A stretch of DNA of 64,000 nucleotides from Isoperla grammatica (lineage: Eukaryota > Arthropoda > Insecta > Plecoptera > Perlodidae). Under the pieces are notes generated by a model that ran no database searches, was not told the DNA's origin, and worked only from the letters and a program-made list of their open reading frames with translations. How positions within the stretch are numbered: the stretch's first letter is position 1; every line of letters starts with the position of its first letter. Below are positions 1 to 11,060 of the stretch, piece after piece. The stretch spans positions 1 through 64,000 of the forward strand of contig CAMDTW010000298.1 of the NCBI GenBank assembly GCA_945910005.1. Reading direction: 5' to 3'. The position numbers were made by a program, and so were the translations under genes.

Positions 1-480
1 AGACATTAAAAAACCAACCCCGACTTGCAATCGAACAAAGGTCTCTCTGTATTTCTCAACAAATTTCCACAAGAGGGTCTCTTGAGAAAATACCCATTTA
101 AATATTTATAAGTATATCATAAGATATACATAGAACTATAAACAAAATAATAATACCAAAAACATAGTAAGGCTTACACAATTGTGCACACACAAAAAAT
201 ACACTAGAAAGATTAACAACGTACAAGTATAAAACAAGTGATTAAACAGCTATTCTACAGCGATTAACATTTAACAGCAAGAGGTGCAATTGACAGCAGC
301 CATCGAACCCAGGTATCCATGTGTTTCTTAATAAATTCACCCACAAGAGGGTGTCTTCAACAAATATATATTTATATTATATTTATAAGTATTTAATAAG
401 ATATACATAGAAGTATTGACAAAATGATAACAAACATAGTTTAGCTTACACAATTGTACACACAACAAGGCTTAAATAAA
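1..480. repeat. Diverged tandem duplication, offset about 272 bp
   Basis: The blocks around 60-190 and 335-465 share a series of short identical stretches in the same order, for example ACAAGAGGG at 69 and 343 and CTTACACAATTG at about 173 and 445. The offset is constant at about 272 bp. No reading frame of note runs through it. I do not recognise a repeat family. Confidence 0.6.
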
Positions 481-1374
481 TGGTTATGTACAGTACCTGT
501 ATAGATTGTGATAATTGAGGGTAGGTTGAAAGGGATGGTGAAGTGAAAAACTAAAAAAAACATTTTTATATATCGACACTCAAGTATGGGAAACATGACT
601 AAAAGATACCATACTTTTTAAAGCAGGCGGTTTAAAAATCAAAGAAAACGCGTTTTTTGGCTTGGTGCTACCAATTGTAGCACCAAGCAACTTTTCTCAT
701 GGTCATTCCCATACAAACAAAATGTTGCCTCGAGATAGTAAAACCACCTCTAAAATTGGGCAAAAAAAAGGGTATGAACAAGGTCTCAATGTTAATCGTT
801 TCTCTACAGATAAAACGCTTCTTAGTACGAACTTGTACTTCTACAAAATGCATTGCAATTAATATTTTTTTTTTTATTGAATAGAAAAATTGCAACCTGT
901 TTTGAGCAGCACTGTCCACGGTCGCCGAGTGTTTATTTGAGTTGTGGCTGGACTGGTATAACACAATGAGTGCTCTGTCTTTCGGGATGGCGCTAGCGAG
1001 CTCAGAACAGATACAGCTGTACTACGCTTTAGAAGAAAAATGAAGCAGAACTGTATAGTGAATCTAGTAAAGCAGCTAAATGTTCAATATTTTCTTCCTG
1101 CATTGAAGCAACCTTTATCAATTTTATTTTACTTATAACTGAGTTTCATGTACTTATGAGTCATTGGTGATTTTTTCGTTTTGCACTTGACTATCCCTTT
1201 ACGAGTTATCTGCAAAACAGGATATCATACGATCAGCACAGAATGTGAAGTGAGTTAAGTGTATAAAAATGTATTGACTTGGTATAAAGAACGAGTCTAG
1301 AGTATAATAAAGGGTTTCTATGAGGAACCGCCTTGTTCTTGCCTCTCGATGAGCAGTTTCTGGTTTATCAATGT
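481..1374. other. Intergenic stretch, nothing recognised
   Basis: Only short unconvincing reading frames occur on both strands (for example 668-964 minus and 662-862 plus). None has a recognisable domain, splice context or codon structure. I see no RNA gene. Confidence 0.5.
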
Positions 1375-2213
1375 TTATTATTTTAGCCGAGAGCATTTTT
1401 ATATTCTTCATCCCTTATAGTAATATGTTTTTCATTATTTTAGCCGAGAGCTTTATGTTATATTCTTCTTCCCGTATAGTTAAATAGTTTTTCATTATTT
1501 TAGCCGAGAGCATTATGTTATATTCTTCTTCCCATATAGTTAATGTGTTTTTCATTATTCAAGCAGAGAGCATTATGTTATATTCTTCTTCCCATGTAGT
1601 TAATATGTTTTTCATTATTCAAGCAGAGAGCATTATGTTATATTCTTCTTCCCATGTAGTTAATATGTTTTTCATTATTTTAGCCGAGAGCATTATGTTA
1701 TATTCTTATTCCCATAAAGTTAATATGTTTTTCATTATTCAAGCAGAGAGCATTATGTTATATTCTTCTTTCCATGTAGTTAATATGTTTTTCATTATTC
1801 AAGCAGAGAGCATTATGTTATATTCTTCTTCTCATATAGTTAATATGTTTTTCATTATTTAAGCAGAGAGCATTATGTTATATTCTTCTTCCCATATAGT
1901 TAATATGTTTTTCATTATTTAAGCCGAGAGCATTGTGTTACATTCTTCTTCCCATATACTTAATATGTTTTTCATTATTTAAGCCGAGAGCATTATGTTA
2001 TATTCTTCTTCCCATATAGTTAATATGTTTTTCATTATTCAAGCAGAGAGCATTATGTTATATTCTTTTTCCCATATAGTTAATATGTTTTTCATTATTT
2101 AAGCAGAGAGCATTATGTTATATTTTTCTTCCCATATAGTTAATATGTTTTTCATTATTTAAGCCGAGAGCATTATGTTATATTCTTCTTCCCATAAAGT
2201 TAACATGTCTCGA
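1375..2213 (+). repeat. 60-bp minisatellite, about 14 copies
   Basis: A 60-bp unit containing GAGAGCATTATGTTATATTC and a TTTTTCATTATTT block repeats with almost no length change from about 1375 to 2213. Because 60 is a multiple of three, some frames stay open across copies (1515-1862), giving an artificial 20-residue repeat protein. Copies alternate between two variant junctions, TTTAAGCC and TTCAAGCAG, so sub-blocks have been amplified together. The first copies (before about 1500) are more diverged and the last ends abruptly at about 2213. Confidence 0.95.
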
Positions 2214-3428
2214 GATAAGTGAGTATGTGTGTGTGATATAAATGTGTATTTTCTTCTGTTTTTGAGTGCCTTGCATTATGGTCATGTTGAGTTACGTTAT
2301 CCTAGTGTTTTCGAGAAGCATTTATGTACATCTATGTAGGTATAGTTTTAAGTGTACTCTCTTGCGGGCAAATTATAATAAATATAATTTAGGAGATAAG
2401 TGTTGTTTAAAACTCACGTAGGCTTTCTCGGCCCGAGTCAACTAATGATTAGTAATGTTATTGACCATTATATAAGGAAAACTCGTGTATGTGTACATCC
2501 GCCTATCACTAAAGGTTATATGGTTATGTTCTTTGTACAGTAAAACATAGTTTTGTCCGTGGTTTATTACAAACTTGTTTAATGTAACGTTGTTGAACTC
2601 CACTCAATGGAAAAAGAGTCGTCTACTTTCAAAAGGCGCCCTTTCCACAAATTAAAACTTGAGCAAGAATCACTATTAATACCGTGTTGCTTAGAAGAAT
2701 CAGAATACAGTAAATAATATTATATTCAAAATACATTTTTTTCTATGTTAAATGGGTAATAAATTTCGTTATCTGTTACAGAATTGGTCTTTTCCAAACA
2801 ACAGTCCTTTTCAAAACTAGCTTTTCCCATCATTAGCCAATCCCGTGGACATATTAGCGTCACCTGAGCTAAAAGTGCACGAACGCCTTATTCCAATAGA
2901 TCTTGAACTCTACTTCTAACAAAGATTGCTGGTCTTAACTTCGATGTTATAAATATGGTTTCATAATGAAATACATAACTTTTAACGATGTGAACTATGA
3001 ATCGGTTTAAACAATGAAAACGATTGCGTTAATTTATAATGCTTTTTCAAACGTATAATTATAAATAATAAAAAACAATGTTATTAATTATAGCGAACAA
3101 AATAAATATTTCAGTCAATAATAACAAAAACCATTGAAATAAGTAATCCCATTTTTAAAGTTGTAGTTTCTAAACTTGCCTGTTACAGTCGATAGTTTCA
3201 CTAGTGTATTCTTAAATTGAGATTTTAAAGTTGGGCTTAAATACGTTACACATTTCTGTAAGTATGCATGTAATTATTTTATATTTTCAAAAAAAAAAAA
3301 ATGTATTCAGTTTTTTTTATTTGTCGTGGAGTAAACTGGAAAAGGCGACTTTTGTAAATGAATGACTCATTTAATTTTCTTAATCCAAAAATAAAGCAGT
3401 GTTATATCGTAGTTGGTACAACTTGAAT
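2214..3428. other. AT-rich intergenic stretch and probable 3' flank of the NACHT-ankyrin gene
   Basis: No open reading frame of interest is seen. On the minus strand an AATAAA hexamer (TTTATT at 3316-3321) lies about 110 bp beyond the last ankyrin stop codon at 3429, a reasonable spacing for a polyadenylation signal of the neighbouring gene. A short poly(A) run sits at about 3289-3301. Confidence 0.45.
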
Positions 3429-5791
3429 TTAACCGCCGTAAGATTTGAGGAGTTGCATGATCTCAGTGTTATCCTGTTGACACGCATAATCTAAAGCAGA
3501 ACAACCACTGGAGTCTTGGGTGTTAATGTAGTCAGATAAAGGTTTGCCTTCTAGTCTTACAGTGAGAGCCTTAACGGCATTCGCACTTGCATGTTCACTC
3601 TCACACAGGAAATAAAGCGGTGTTTGATCGTCCTTTGTACGAACCTGTATGTCCCCGCCCTTAGTTATGAGGGGATTCATGACCTCAGTGTTACCGTTAT
3701 AACAATTATAATGAAAGGCCGACCAACCATCAGTGTCTTTGGTGTTTATGTAGTCAGATAAAGGTTTGCCCTCCAGCTTTACAATCAGAGCCTTAACGGC
3801 ATCCACTTTGGCATGTTTACCGTTTGTACCGTGTATGGAGCGGTATTTGATGGTGGTTTGTACGAGCCTGTATGTCCCCGCCCTTAGTTATGAAAAGTTT
3901 TATGATCTTAGTTGCACTGTCTTTACAAGAATAATGTAAGGCCGACCAACCATATGTGTCTTTAGTGTTTATGAAGTCCGATAAAAGTTTGCCCTCCAGC
4001 CTAACAATCAGAGCCTTAACGGCATCTACACTAACATGGTCACTATAACACAGTGTATGAAGCGGTGTTTGATCGTTCTCTCTACGAGCCTGAATGTCCC
4101 CGCCTTAAGATATCAGAAGTTTTATGACCTCAGTGTTGCCGTTTTTACAAGCATAATGTAAGGCCGGCCATTCATCGGAGTTTTTGGTGTTAATGTTGTC
4201 AGATAAAGGTTTGCCCTCCAGACTTACAATCAGAGCCTTAACGGCATCTACACTGGCATGTTGATTACAACACAGTTTATGAAGCTGTGTTTGATCGTTC
4301 TTTGTACGAGCCTGAATGTCCCCGCCCTTAGATATGAGGAGTTTTATGACCTCAGTGTTACCGTTATAACAAGTATAATGTAAGGCCGACCAACCATCGG
4401 AGTCTTGGGTGTTAATGTAATCAGATAAAGGTTTGCCCTCTAGTCTTACATTTAGATCCTTAACGGTATCCACACTGGCATGTTCACTATCACACAGTGT
4501 ATGGAGCAGTGTTTCATCGTTCTTTGTACGAGCCTGAATGTCCCCGCCCTTAGATATGAGAAATTTCATGACTTCAGTGTTACCGTTATCAAAGGCATAA
4601 TTAAAGGCCGACCGACTATCGTAGTCTTGGGTTTTAATGTAGTTGGATAAAGGTTTGCCCTCCAGCCTTACAATTAGAGATCTAACGGTATCCACACTGG
4701 CATGTTTACTATCACACAGTGTATGGAGCGGTGTTTCATATTACTTTTTCGAGCCTGTATGTCCCCGCCCTTAGTTATGAGGAGTTTTATGATCTTAGTT
4801 GCACTGTCTACACAAGAAAAATGTAAGGCCGACCAACCATAAGTTTCTTTAGAGTTTATGTAGTCCGATAAAGGTTTGCCCTCCAGCCTTACAATCAGAG
4901 CCCTAACGGCATCTACACTGGCCTGTTTACTATCACACAGTGTATGAAACGGTGTTTGATCGTTCTTTCTACGAGCGTGAATGTCCCCGCCCTTAGATAT
5001 GAGGAGTTTCATGACCTCAGTGTTACCGTTATAACAAGCATTATGTAAAGCCGACCAACCATCAAAGTCTTGGGTGTTGATGAAGTCTGATAAAGGTTTG
5101 CCCTCCAGCCTTAAAATCAAAGCCTTAACGGCATCTACACTGGCATGTTTACTATCACACAGTGTATGGAGTGGTGTTTGATGTTGGGTTGTACGAGCCT
5201 GTATGTACCCGCCCTTAGTTATGAGGAGTTTTTTGATATTAGTTGCACTGTCTTCACAACAATATTGTAAGGCCGACCAACCATTACAGTCTTTAGAGTG
5301 TATGTAGTCCGATAAAGGTTTGCCCTCCAGACTTACAATGAGAGCCTTAACGGCATCTACACTGGCATGTTTACTATCACACAGTGTATGAAGCGGTGTT
5401 TGATCGTTCTTTCTACGAGCCTGAATGTCCCCGCCCTTAGATATGAGGAGTTTTATGACCTCAGTGTTACCGTGCAAACAAGTATAATGAAAGGCTGACC
5501 AACCATAGGAGTCTTGGGTGTTAATGTAGTCAGATAAAGGTTTGCCCTCCAGCCTTACAATCAGAGCCTTAACGGCATCTACACTGGCATGTTAACTATC
5601 ACACAGTGTATGAAGCGGTGTTTGATCGTTCTTTCTACGAGCCTGAATGTCCCCGCCCTTAGATATGAGGAGTTTCATGACCTCAGTGTTACCGTTTTCA
5701 CAAGCATATTGTAAGGCCGATAAACCACTGGAGTCTTGGGTGTTAGTGTAGTCAGATAAAGGTTTGCCTTTCAGACTTATAATCAGAGTTA
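3429..5791 (-). pseudogene. Broken ankyrin-repeat array, 3' part of the NACHT-ankyrin gene
   Basis: About eleven tandem units of 222 bp (74 residues, each roughly two ankyrin repeats) run on the minus strand. Each unit carries the blocks GKPLSDYINTQD, GWSALHYAC, GNTEVMKLLISKGGDIQAR and TPLHTLCDSKHASVDAV. The units are very similar in DNA, so the array expanded recently. Reading from the NACHT exon I see five lesions: a 2-bp deletion near 5790, an in-frame TAA at about 5593 (a Lys codon elsewhere), a 1-bp deletion near 4745, a TAA at about 4108 (again Lys elsewhere), and a 1-bp insertion near 3830. The last unit ends in a natural-looking LLKSYGG and stop at 3429. Either the array is decaying behind the first frameshift or it is bypassed by splicing. 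Assembly error is less likely because long neighbouring frames are intact. Confidence 0.85.
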
Positions 5792-8700
5792 ATGGCATCC
5801 AAACTGGCATGGTTTTTCATACTCAGTGTATGAAGGGGTGTTCGATTCTTGTTTGCACGAGCCTGTAGGTCTCCACCTTTGGATACGAGAAACGTTATGG
5901 CTTGTTTGGTGTTTTTAGTCATCATAAAAGCGAGGTGTAGTGCAGAATAACCATCAAAGTGGCGTGCGTTGATGTATTTAGGAACCGTTTCTCTAACGCG
6001 CTCAAGAGTTGAAACCCCGGGTTGACGAGAAGTCAATATCTCGTGCGATGGGGGAGATTGCGAGTTGATTCCGGAAATGAATGCTTCTATATTTTTTACT
6101 GGACGTTCGGCGTCCTTTTCCGTGCCAAGTTGATATGCGTAGTGCAAACAGGTACGTGATGAAGGCAATATAGTATCGTCTCCGAGAAAACATAACAAAT
6201 CATTTCTTGTCGAATTCATTACGTCGACATCATTGTCGTCACGTTCAATTGCCAGTTGCGCATGTAAGAGTTCGAAGGCTTCCCAAGACTCACTGTGGCT
6301 AGCGTACTCCAGCGCACTCAAGCCCAATACTTTGTCGTCCTGGTAAAATGTCGCCCCGTGCTCCAATAGAACCTCAACTATGCTCGGAATGTCCGTGCGT
6401 ACCCTAACGTTGTCGACAGCCGCTGCCAGGTGCAATGCGGTGCGACCGCCCAGGTCTGTGACGTTGACGTCTTCCTTCCCTGCAGACAACAATGACGTCA
6501 CCGTCTCTAGATCCTGGTTGACCACAGCCGTGAGCAGATCGGAAGTCCTTGCAAGCATCAAATCCAATAGTCGGCGAATCAATTTGAATTCATCATTAAA
6601 CAAGTTTTTTCGAAGGAAAACTTGGTTCTCTGCGTAATTCTGAGATAACCATAGTGCTGCGAAATATTCCGCGAAGGCTCTGTGTAAGAAGATTGGTTTA
6701 CCTTTAACAATGTTTGTCATAATACCGGCCTTGTATACATACTTGCTAATGTCATCCAGTATCTTCACTCGTTCCGCTTTTATTTTTAGACTGTTGTGTA
6801 ACTCGAAATCGTTAAACAGAAGCATGATGGAAGCCCGCATATGGTTTTTGGAAAAGCTTTTAAAAATAATATTTTCTACATAGGTTATACTTTTAGGTTG
6901 TAGTTTGCTAAAACCTATTTTATCTTCATAGATTTTAAATTTCTTGGACACAACCTGTTCAAACATTGTGACAATGTTGAGTTTGTCAGGAATTTTAGCC
7001 GTTGTTTTTTGTTCTTTCAAGTAATCCGAGTATATATCAGCTGCCATCATTGTCAAAAGTGGAGTTCCAATGAATTCTTTGCCAACGTCATCTAAATAAC
7101 GCGCTATTAAATTTATGAGTTTTTTTATTTCTTCCAGTTGATGTTCTCCCAGTTGATAGTTTGTTGTTGAGGTTGATATATCTTTGTTCAAAAATTCCTT
7201 AAAGAATATTATTTGATCTTGTACACTGAAATTGTTTATAGTGTAAGTGAGCGTTTGTAAGTGTGTTTCCAGGCGTCGTTTAAGCGCGTAACGTGATGTT
7301 ATGTAAATTTTGCTTGTTGTAGTTTTTAGCGAGCTAGTGACTAAGGACATTGCTCTTTCTGTGTAATCCGGCGCTACCTCGTCCATCCCGTCGAGAAGCA
7401 CAACGCACTTTCCCTTCCCCATCATGAATCGAAACAAACAACCCTCCATTTCAGTCTCGCTGATGTTAACAGCCAAAGACAAAAACTTTACAGCGTCGTC
7501 ATCATCACTAAACTTGTCCAGCTTGTCGATGTGATCGTTCAGGTCGACTCGGATGACCCAGTGCAAAGGATGGGCCGTCTTGGTCTCCCAAGCGAGGTGA
7601 GTGACGAATGTACTCTTCCCCATTCCGGCCTCGGCACAGATGACAATCACTCTACCCTCCAGGTCGAGTGCGGTGCTGGGATTGTACAGGGTCGGATTTT
7701 CTTCTTTTATGAATTCGTTGATAATATCGACACTGCCTTTAGTGTACAACCACTCGAGATTTCCATCGGAACACATCGTCAGCTCATGCAAGTTCCCTCT
7801 ATGTTTAACCGCATTCCTGATATCCTCGTTGGTACAATCCGATCCTACCACGAAGTAGCGACAAGAAGAGTCCCTACTGAAGTCTGTAAAATTAGCGACC
7901 TTTGCCTCTGCTGGAACTAATTTCTGCAATTCCTCCTCCGTTATGTTACGTACGAAGTACTTATCTGAGTTCGTTTCTTTAAGAATGTCTTTGTTTATCC
8001 GCGTTCGCCTCTCAAGAGTTCGAGGAATGTAGTAAGAAATTGGCTCTTCGAGTGGAGGTCCAAGCAACACGGGTCCAGTGGAGAAGCATTTCTTAACTAA
8101 ATCGTCATTGAAAACATCAGAAACTAAATCAGTACCCTTTTCCAGCAGGTCCCTCATTTTTACTAATTTATCTTGGAATAAAACGTCCGTGTTCTCCAAC
8201 TGTCCTTGACATTCGGTGTCCAGGTGTGATATTGTAATCGTGTCTTGAATCTTACAACACTCAACAGATTTAGGCATACATTTCTTTAGATTTGCTGTAA
8301 ATGCATCATTTGAAGCAGACACAATGATAATTTTTTGTTTACAGTCGTTCTCGAAAAGTTGACTTAAAGTTGTGCACATTGCTTGATGCTCATCACTGGA
8401 GTCACTGACGATCACCAGCCTCTTGTTCCTATTTCGACTCCATTTCGACATCCAGTCATCGGGTTCTTTCAATAAAGAATCCAAATCAAGAACGTTTGTT
8501 TCATGGTCATTTACTTTCTGAAACGAATGCACGAGTTTTGTGCAACATAGTTTTATGCACGATGGCGAGGGACAAATATGCACGAGGCCATACTTATCAA
8601 TAGTTTTCATATCGTAAAGATGTTCATCCTGAAATTGTACGCTGTTTATATAGAATCGTTTTACATCTTGCGTTGCGAGTGAGGTTATTCGGAAATCATT

Positions 8701-9514
8701 CAATATTTGATCCAATAGGTCGCTGTCTTTAGTTAAACTCTTCTCACTCTTACCCCACCATTCACTGATTAAGTCTATGTAACTGTGACATAATTGGTTA
8801 TCTGGGTTAAGCGTTGGATAACACATCAACAGTTCACTTTTGATAAGTTCTGTCATTTGCTCCAAGGAGGCTTGCCTATTTAACAATATGCAGGCATCCA
8901 TAAAATCTTTGACGTCCTCAACGTCATCGTGCTCACTCGTTAGATGTTCAAAGATATCTTCGTCGCAATATTCTTTGTAATTGAAACTAAATATTAACCC
9001 TGTTTTTAGGTTTGACTCGAACAAGGTGTCTATTTTGCTACTGTCGAAAGGTGACTTGCGCTCCTCAACTCTTTTGGACAAATCATTATGCGTTTTCGCG
9101 TTTGTGTACAAACAAAATGTACTGTTTTGTATTGTACAGCCTTCGAATAAGGATTGGCTGGAAGCGGTTTTTATTAGCTCCTTTATTTCAACGTATGATT
9201 TTAAGTATTTCCTTAGTGAGAAGTCATGTTTACCCTTTAGATGATTAATACCAAGCCTGGCAGAATCCAAGTGATTCAACTGTATAAAGCACGTCTGCCA
9301 TACCTGGGGATTGTCCTCAGTCTTATACTTAACAAACACGTCGTCCCAGGCCCCAACCTTGTCCACATTTGACGCCAGGTGGAACTCGGAGACGATCTTG
9401 CTGTTCTTAAGACGCAAGAATAGTAAAGCGAGGAATGTTATTTCAAACTTGTTGCCTGATTCATCTGCGCGGTCTCTTGTTTTATCGTAGGTGATCTGGG
9501 TTGAGGCCGCGACG
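5752..9514 (-). CDS. NACHT NTPase with ankyrin repeats, main coding exon (STAND-type, probable innate immune sensor)
   Basis: One exon of about 1250 codons. Residue numbers count from 9531. Residues 20-100 form a compact domain with FEITFLALLFLRL, an acidic GAWDDVFVKY and a Gln strand (FIQLNH), in an order resembling PD-(D/E)xK-like N-terminal domains of arthropod NACHT-ankyrin proteins; this part is inference. A NACHT P-loop is clear: AEAGMGKST at about 638 (Walker A) and CVVLLDGMDEV at about 712 (Walker B with the acidic DGMDE), followed by SRYALKRRL (sensor region) and a helical stretch ending FLHRAFAEYFAALWL at about 955-970, typical after NACHT. Ankyrin-like repeats start at about 1020 (GGRTALHLAAAVDN) and resume at about 1190 (GYSALHLAF). 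The frame ends 18 codons after a 2-bp deletion that throws it out of the ankyrin array frame. There is no ATG at the 5' end: the frame opens through a 3' splice acceptor at 9515, so a short upstream exon must supply the start. STAND NTPases oligomerise on ligand binding; the ligand here is unknown. Confidence 0.85.
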
Positions 9515-9530
9515 CTAGAAAATGAAACCA
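9515..9530 (-). other. Predicted 3' splice acceptor of the NACHT exon
   Basis: On the minus strand a pyrimidine-rich tract, GTTTCATTTTCTAG, ends at 9515 directly before the conserved coding sequence, with an in-frame TAA upstream at about 9537. This fits an intron end, with the exon beginning at 9514 on the third base of a codon. It explains why the long frame has no ATG. The partner exon would lie above 9540; I could not identify it. Confidence 0.6.
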
Positions 9531-9539
9531 CAAATTATG

Positions 9540-10199
9540 AACAGACACTTTGATGTGCAGTTTAGTGGGTGCTGACATCTTTGACGTCCGCCATTATAAC
9601 CTGTCTACTTTCTTAATGCACAGCCTTCTCGTCGAGTCAATCCGCGATAGAATCATGCACGGTTTTTGCTGACGTTTAACCATGGATTTATAATAGTACC
9701 TAAGATACAACTCCATGGTTTAATAATCCTGTGCTTTAATGTAACCCTTCAAACTGCTAGAAATTACTAATTGTATTCCAGAAGTCTTTGTGTTCAAGAA
9801 TGGTTGCAATTCAATGGTGGTTTGAAGTTAAAAGATGGTGAAAATATAATGCCTTACATTGAGATTATATCGTAGATTAGATAAAAAGCCAACCAGTAAA
9901 TAAAAAAATAATGTGTAATTATTTTGCTGTTTTCCCAAAAACCTCTTATGCCAACATTTGGAAATTTTTAATCCCCGTTTTGGGTGTCATATAAGTACTG
10001 CTTCATAAATTAATTATAGTATTGGCCAAGATATTCATTTTTGATGAGGTATTCTTCCACTTGACAATGTCATGATTTCTAATGTGGAAATATGCAAAAA
10101 ATAAGACAAAAAATATTACTTAGAAAAAAGCGTAAATCAAGCGATTTTAAATCTGGGTGAGGTCGTAAAAAAAGCGATACGAGCAACAACAACCACAAC
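9540..10199. other. Intergenic or intronic stretch with a short dispersed repeat
   Basis: The first 85 bp or so (about 9550-9635) match 20480-20565 closely, including TGCTGACATCTTTGACG and TGAATGCACAGCC-like text. In the second location this segment directly precedes the GCCGCCATG minisatellite; here it is separated from it by about 560 bp of unrelated AT-rich sequence. No gene is seen. Confidence 0.55.
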
Positions 10200-10935
10200 T
10201 CAGTCCTGATATGTTGCCGCCATGTTTAATGACTTTTGTGATGAGGCCGCCCTGTTTGATGATCTTCGTTTTTCGGCTGCCATGTTTAATGATCTTTCTT
10301 TTGTGGCCACCATGTAAATGATCGTTGTTTTTTGCTGCCATGTTAAATGGTCGTTATTTTGCGGCCTCCATGTTAAATGATCGTTTTTGTGTAGGTGCCA
10401 TGTTAAATGGTCGTTATTTTGCGGCCTCCATGTTAAATGAACGTTTTTTTGTAGGTGCTATGTTAAATGATCGTTGTTTTGTGGCCTCCATGTTTAATGA
10501 TCGTTGTTTTGTGGCTGTTATGTTTAATGATCGTTGTTTTGTAGCTGCCATGTTTAATGATATTTTTTTGTAGCCGCCATGTTTAATGCTCGTTGTTTTG
10601 TTGCCTCCATGTTTAACGATCTTTGTTTTGTGACCGCCATGTCAATGATCGTTGTTTTTTACTGCAAAGTTTAATGATCGTTGTTTTGTGGCCACCATGT
10701 TAAATGATCTTTGTTGTGTAGCCGCAATCTTAAATAATCTTTGTTTTGTAGTCGCAATGTTCAATAATCTTTGTTTTGTAGTCGCAATGTTCAATAATCT
10801 TTGTTTTGTAGTCGCAATGTTCAATAATCTTTGTTTTGTAGTCGCAATGTTCAATGATCTTTGTTTTGAAGCCGCAATGTTTAATGATCTTTGTTTTGTA
10901 GACAACATGTTATATTAGCGTTGTTTTGTCGCCGC
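10200..10935 (+). repeat. 30-bp minisatellite with GCCGCCATG cores
   Basis: About 24 units of about 30 bp, each built on GATCGTTGTTTTGTGGCCGC followed by CATGTTTAAT. The middle block (about 10735-10880) is the most homogeneous. Frames stay open in both directions because the unit length is a multiple of three, so the short reading frames here are not genes. Many units carry GCCGCCATGTTT or one-base variants, which on the other strand read AAACATGGCGGC, an exact fit to the AANATGGCGGC form of the YY1/Pleiohomeotic binding site. Confidence 0.9.
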
Positions 10936-11060
10936 CATGTTTGATGCCGAGAGGGGTAAACAACAACAACCACTGCTCACCCATGTGTTGTGGCCGCCAT
11001 GTTTAATGACCCATGCGTTGTGGCCGCCATGTTTGATGCCGGGAGGGGCGAACAACTCTC
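10936..11060 (+). repeat. Longer GCCGCCATG units heading interspersed repeat copy 1
   Basis: After the 30-bp array the unit changes to a longer form of about 60 bp with GTTGTGGCCGCCATGTTTGA, a GGGAGGGGCGAAC-type block and CACTGCTCACCC. The same longer units occur at about 20570-20780. They lead straight into the shared body beginning at AACAACTCTCGCCTC. Confidence 0.75.

Noticed and set aside
1515..1862. 116-codon frame with 20-residue repeats
   Set aside because: It is the 60-bp minisatellite read in frame; it begins and ends within the array and has no gene context.
10325..10918. Repeat-rich frames on both strands
   Set aside because: They follow from a 30-bp minisatellite whose length is a multiple of three.
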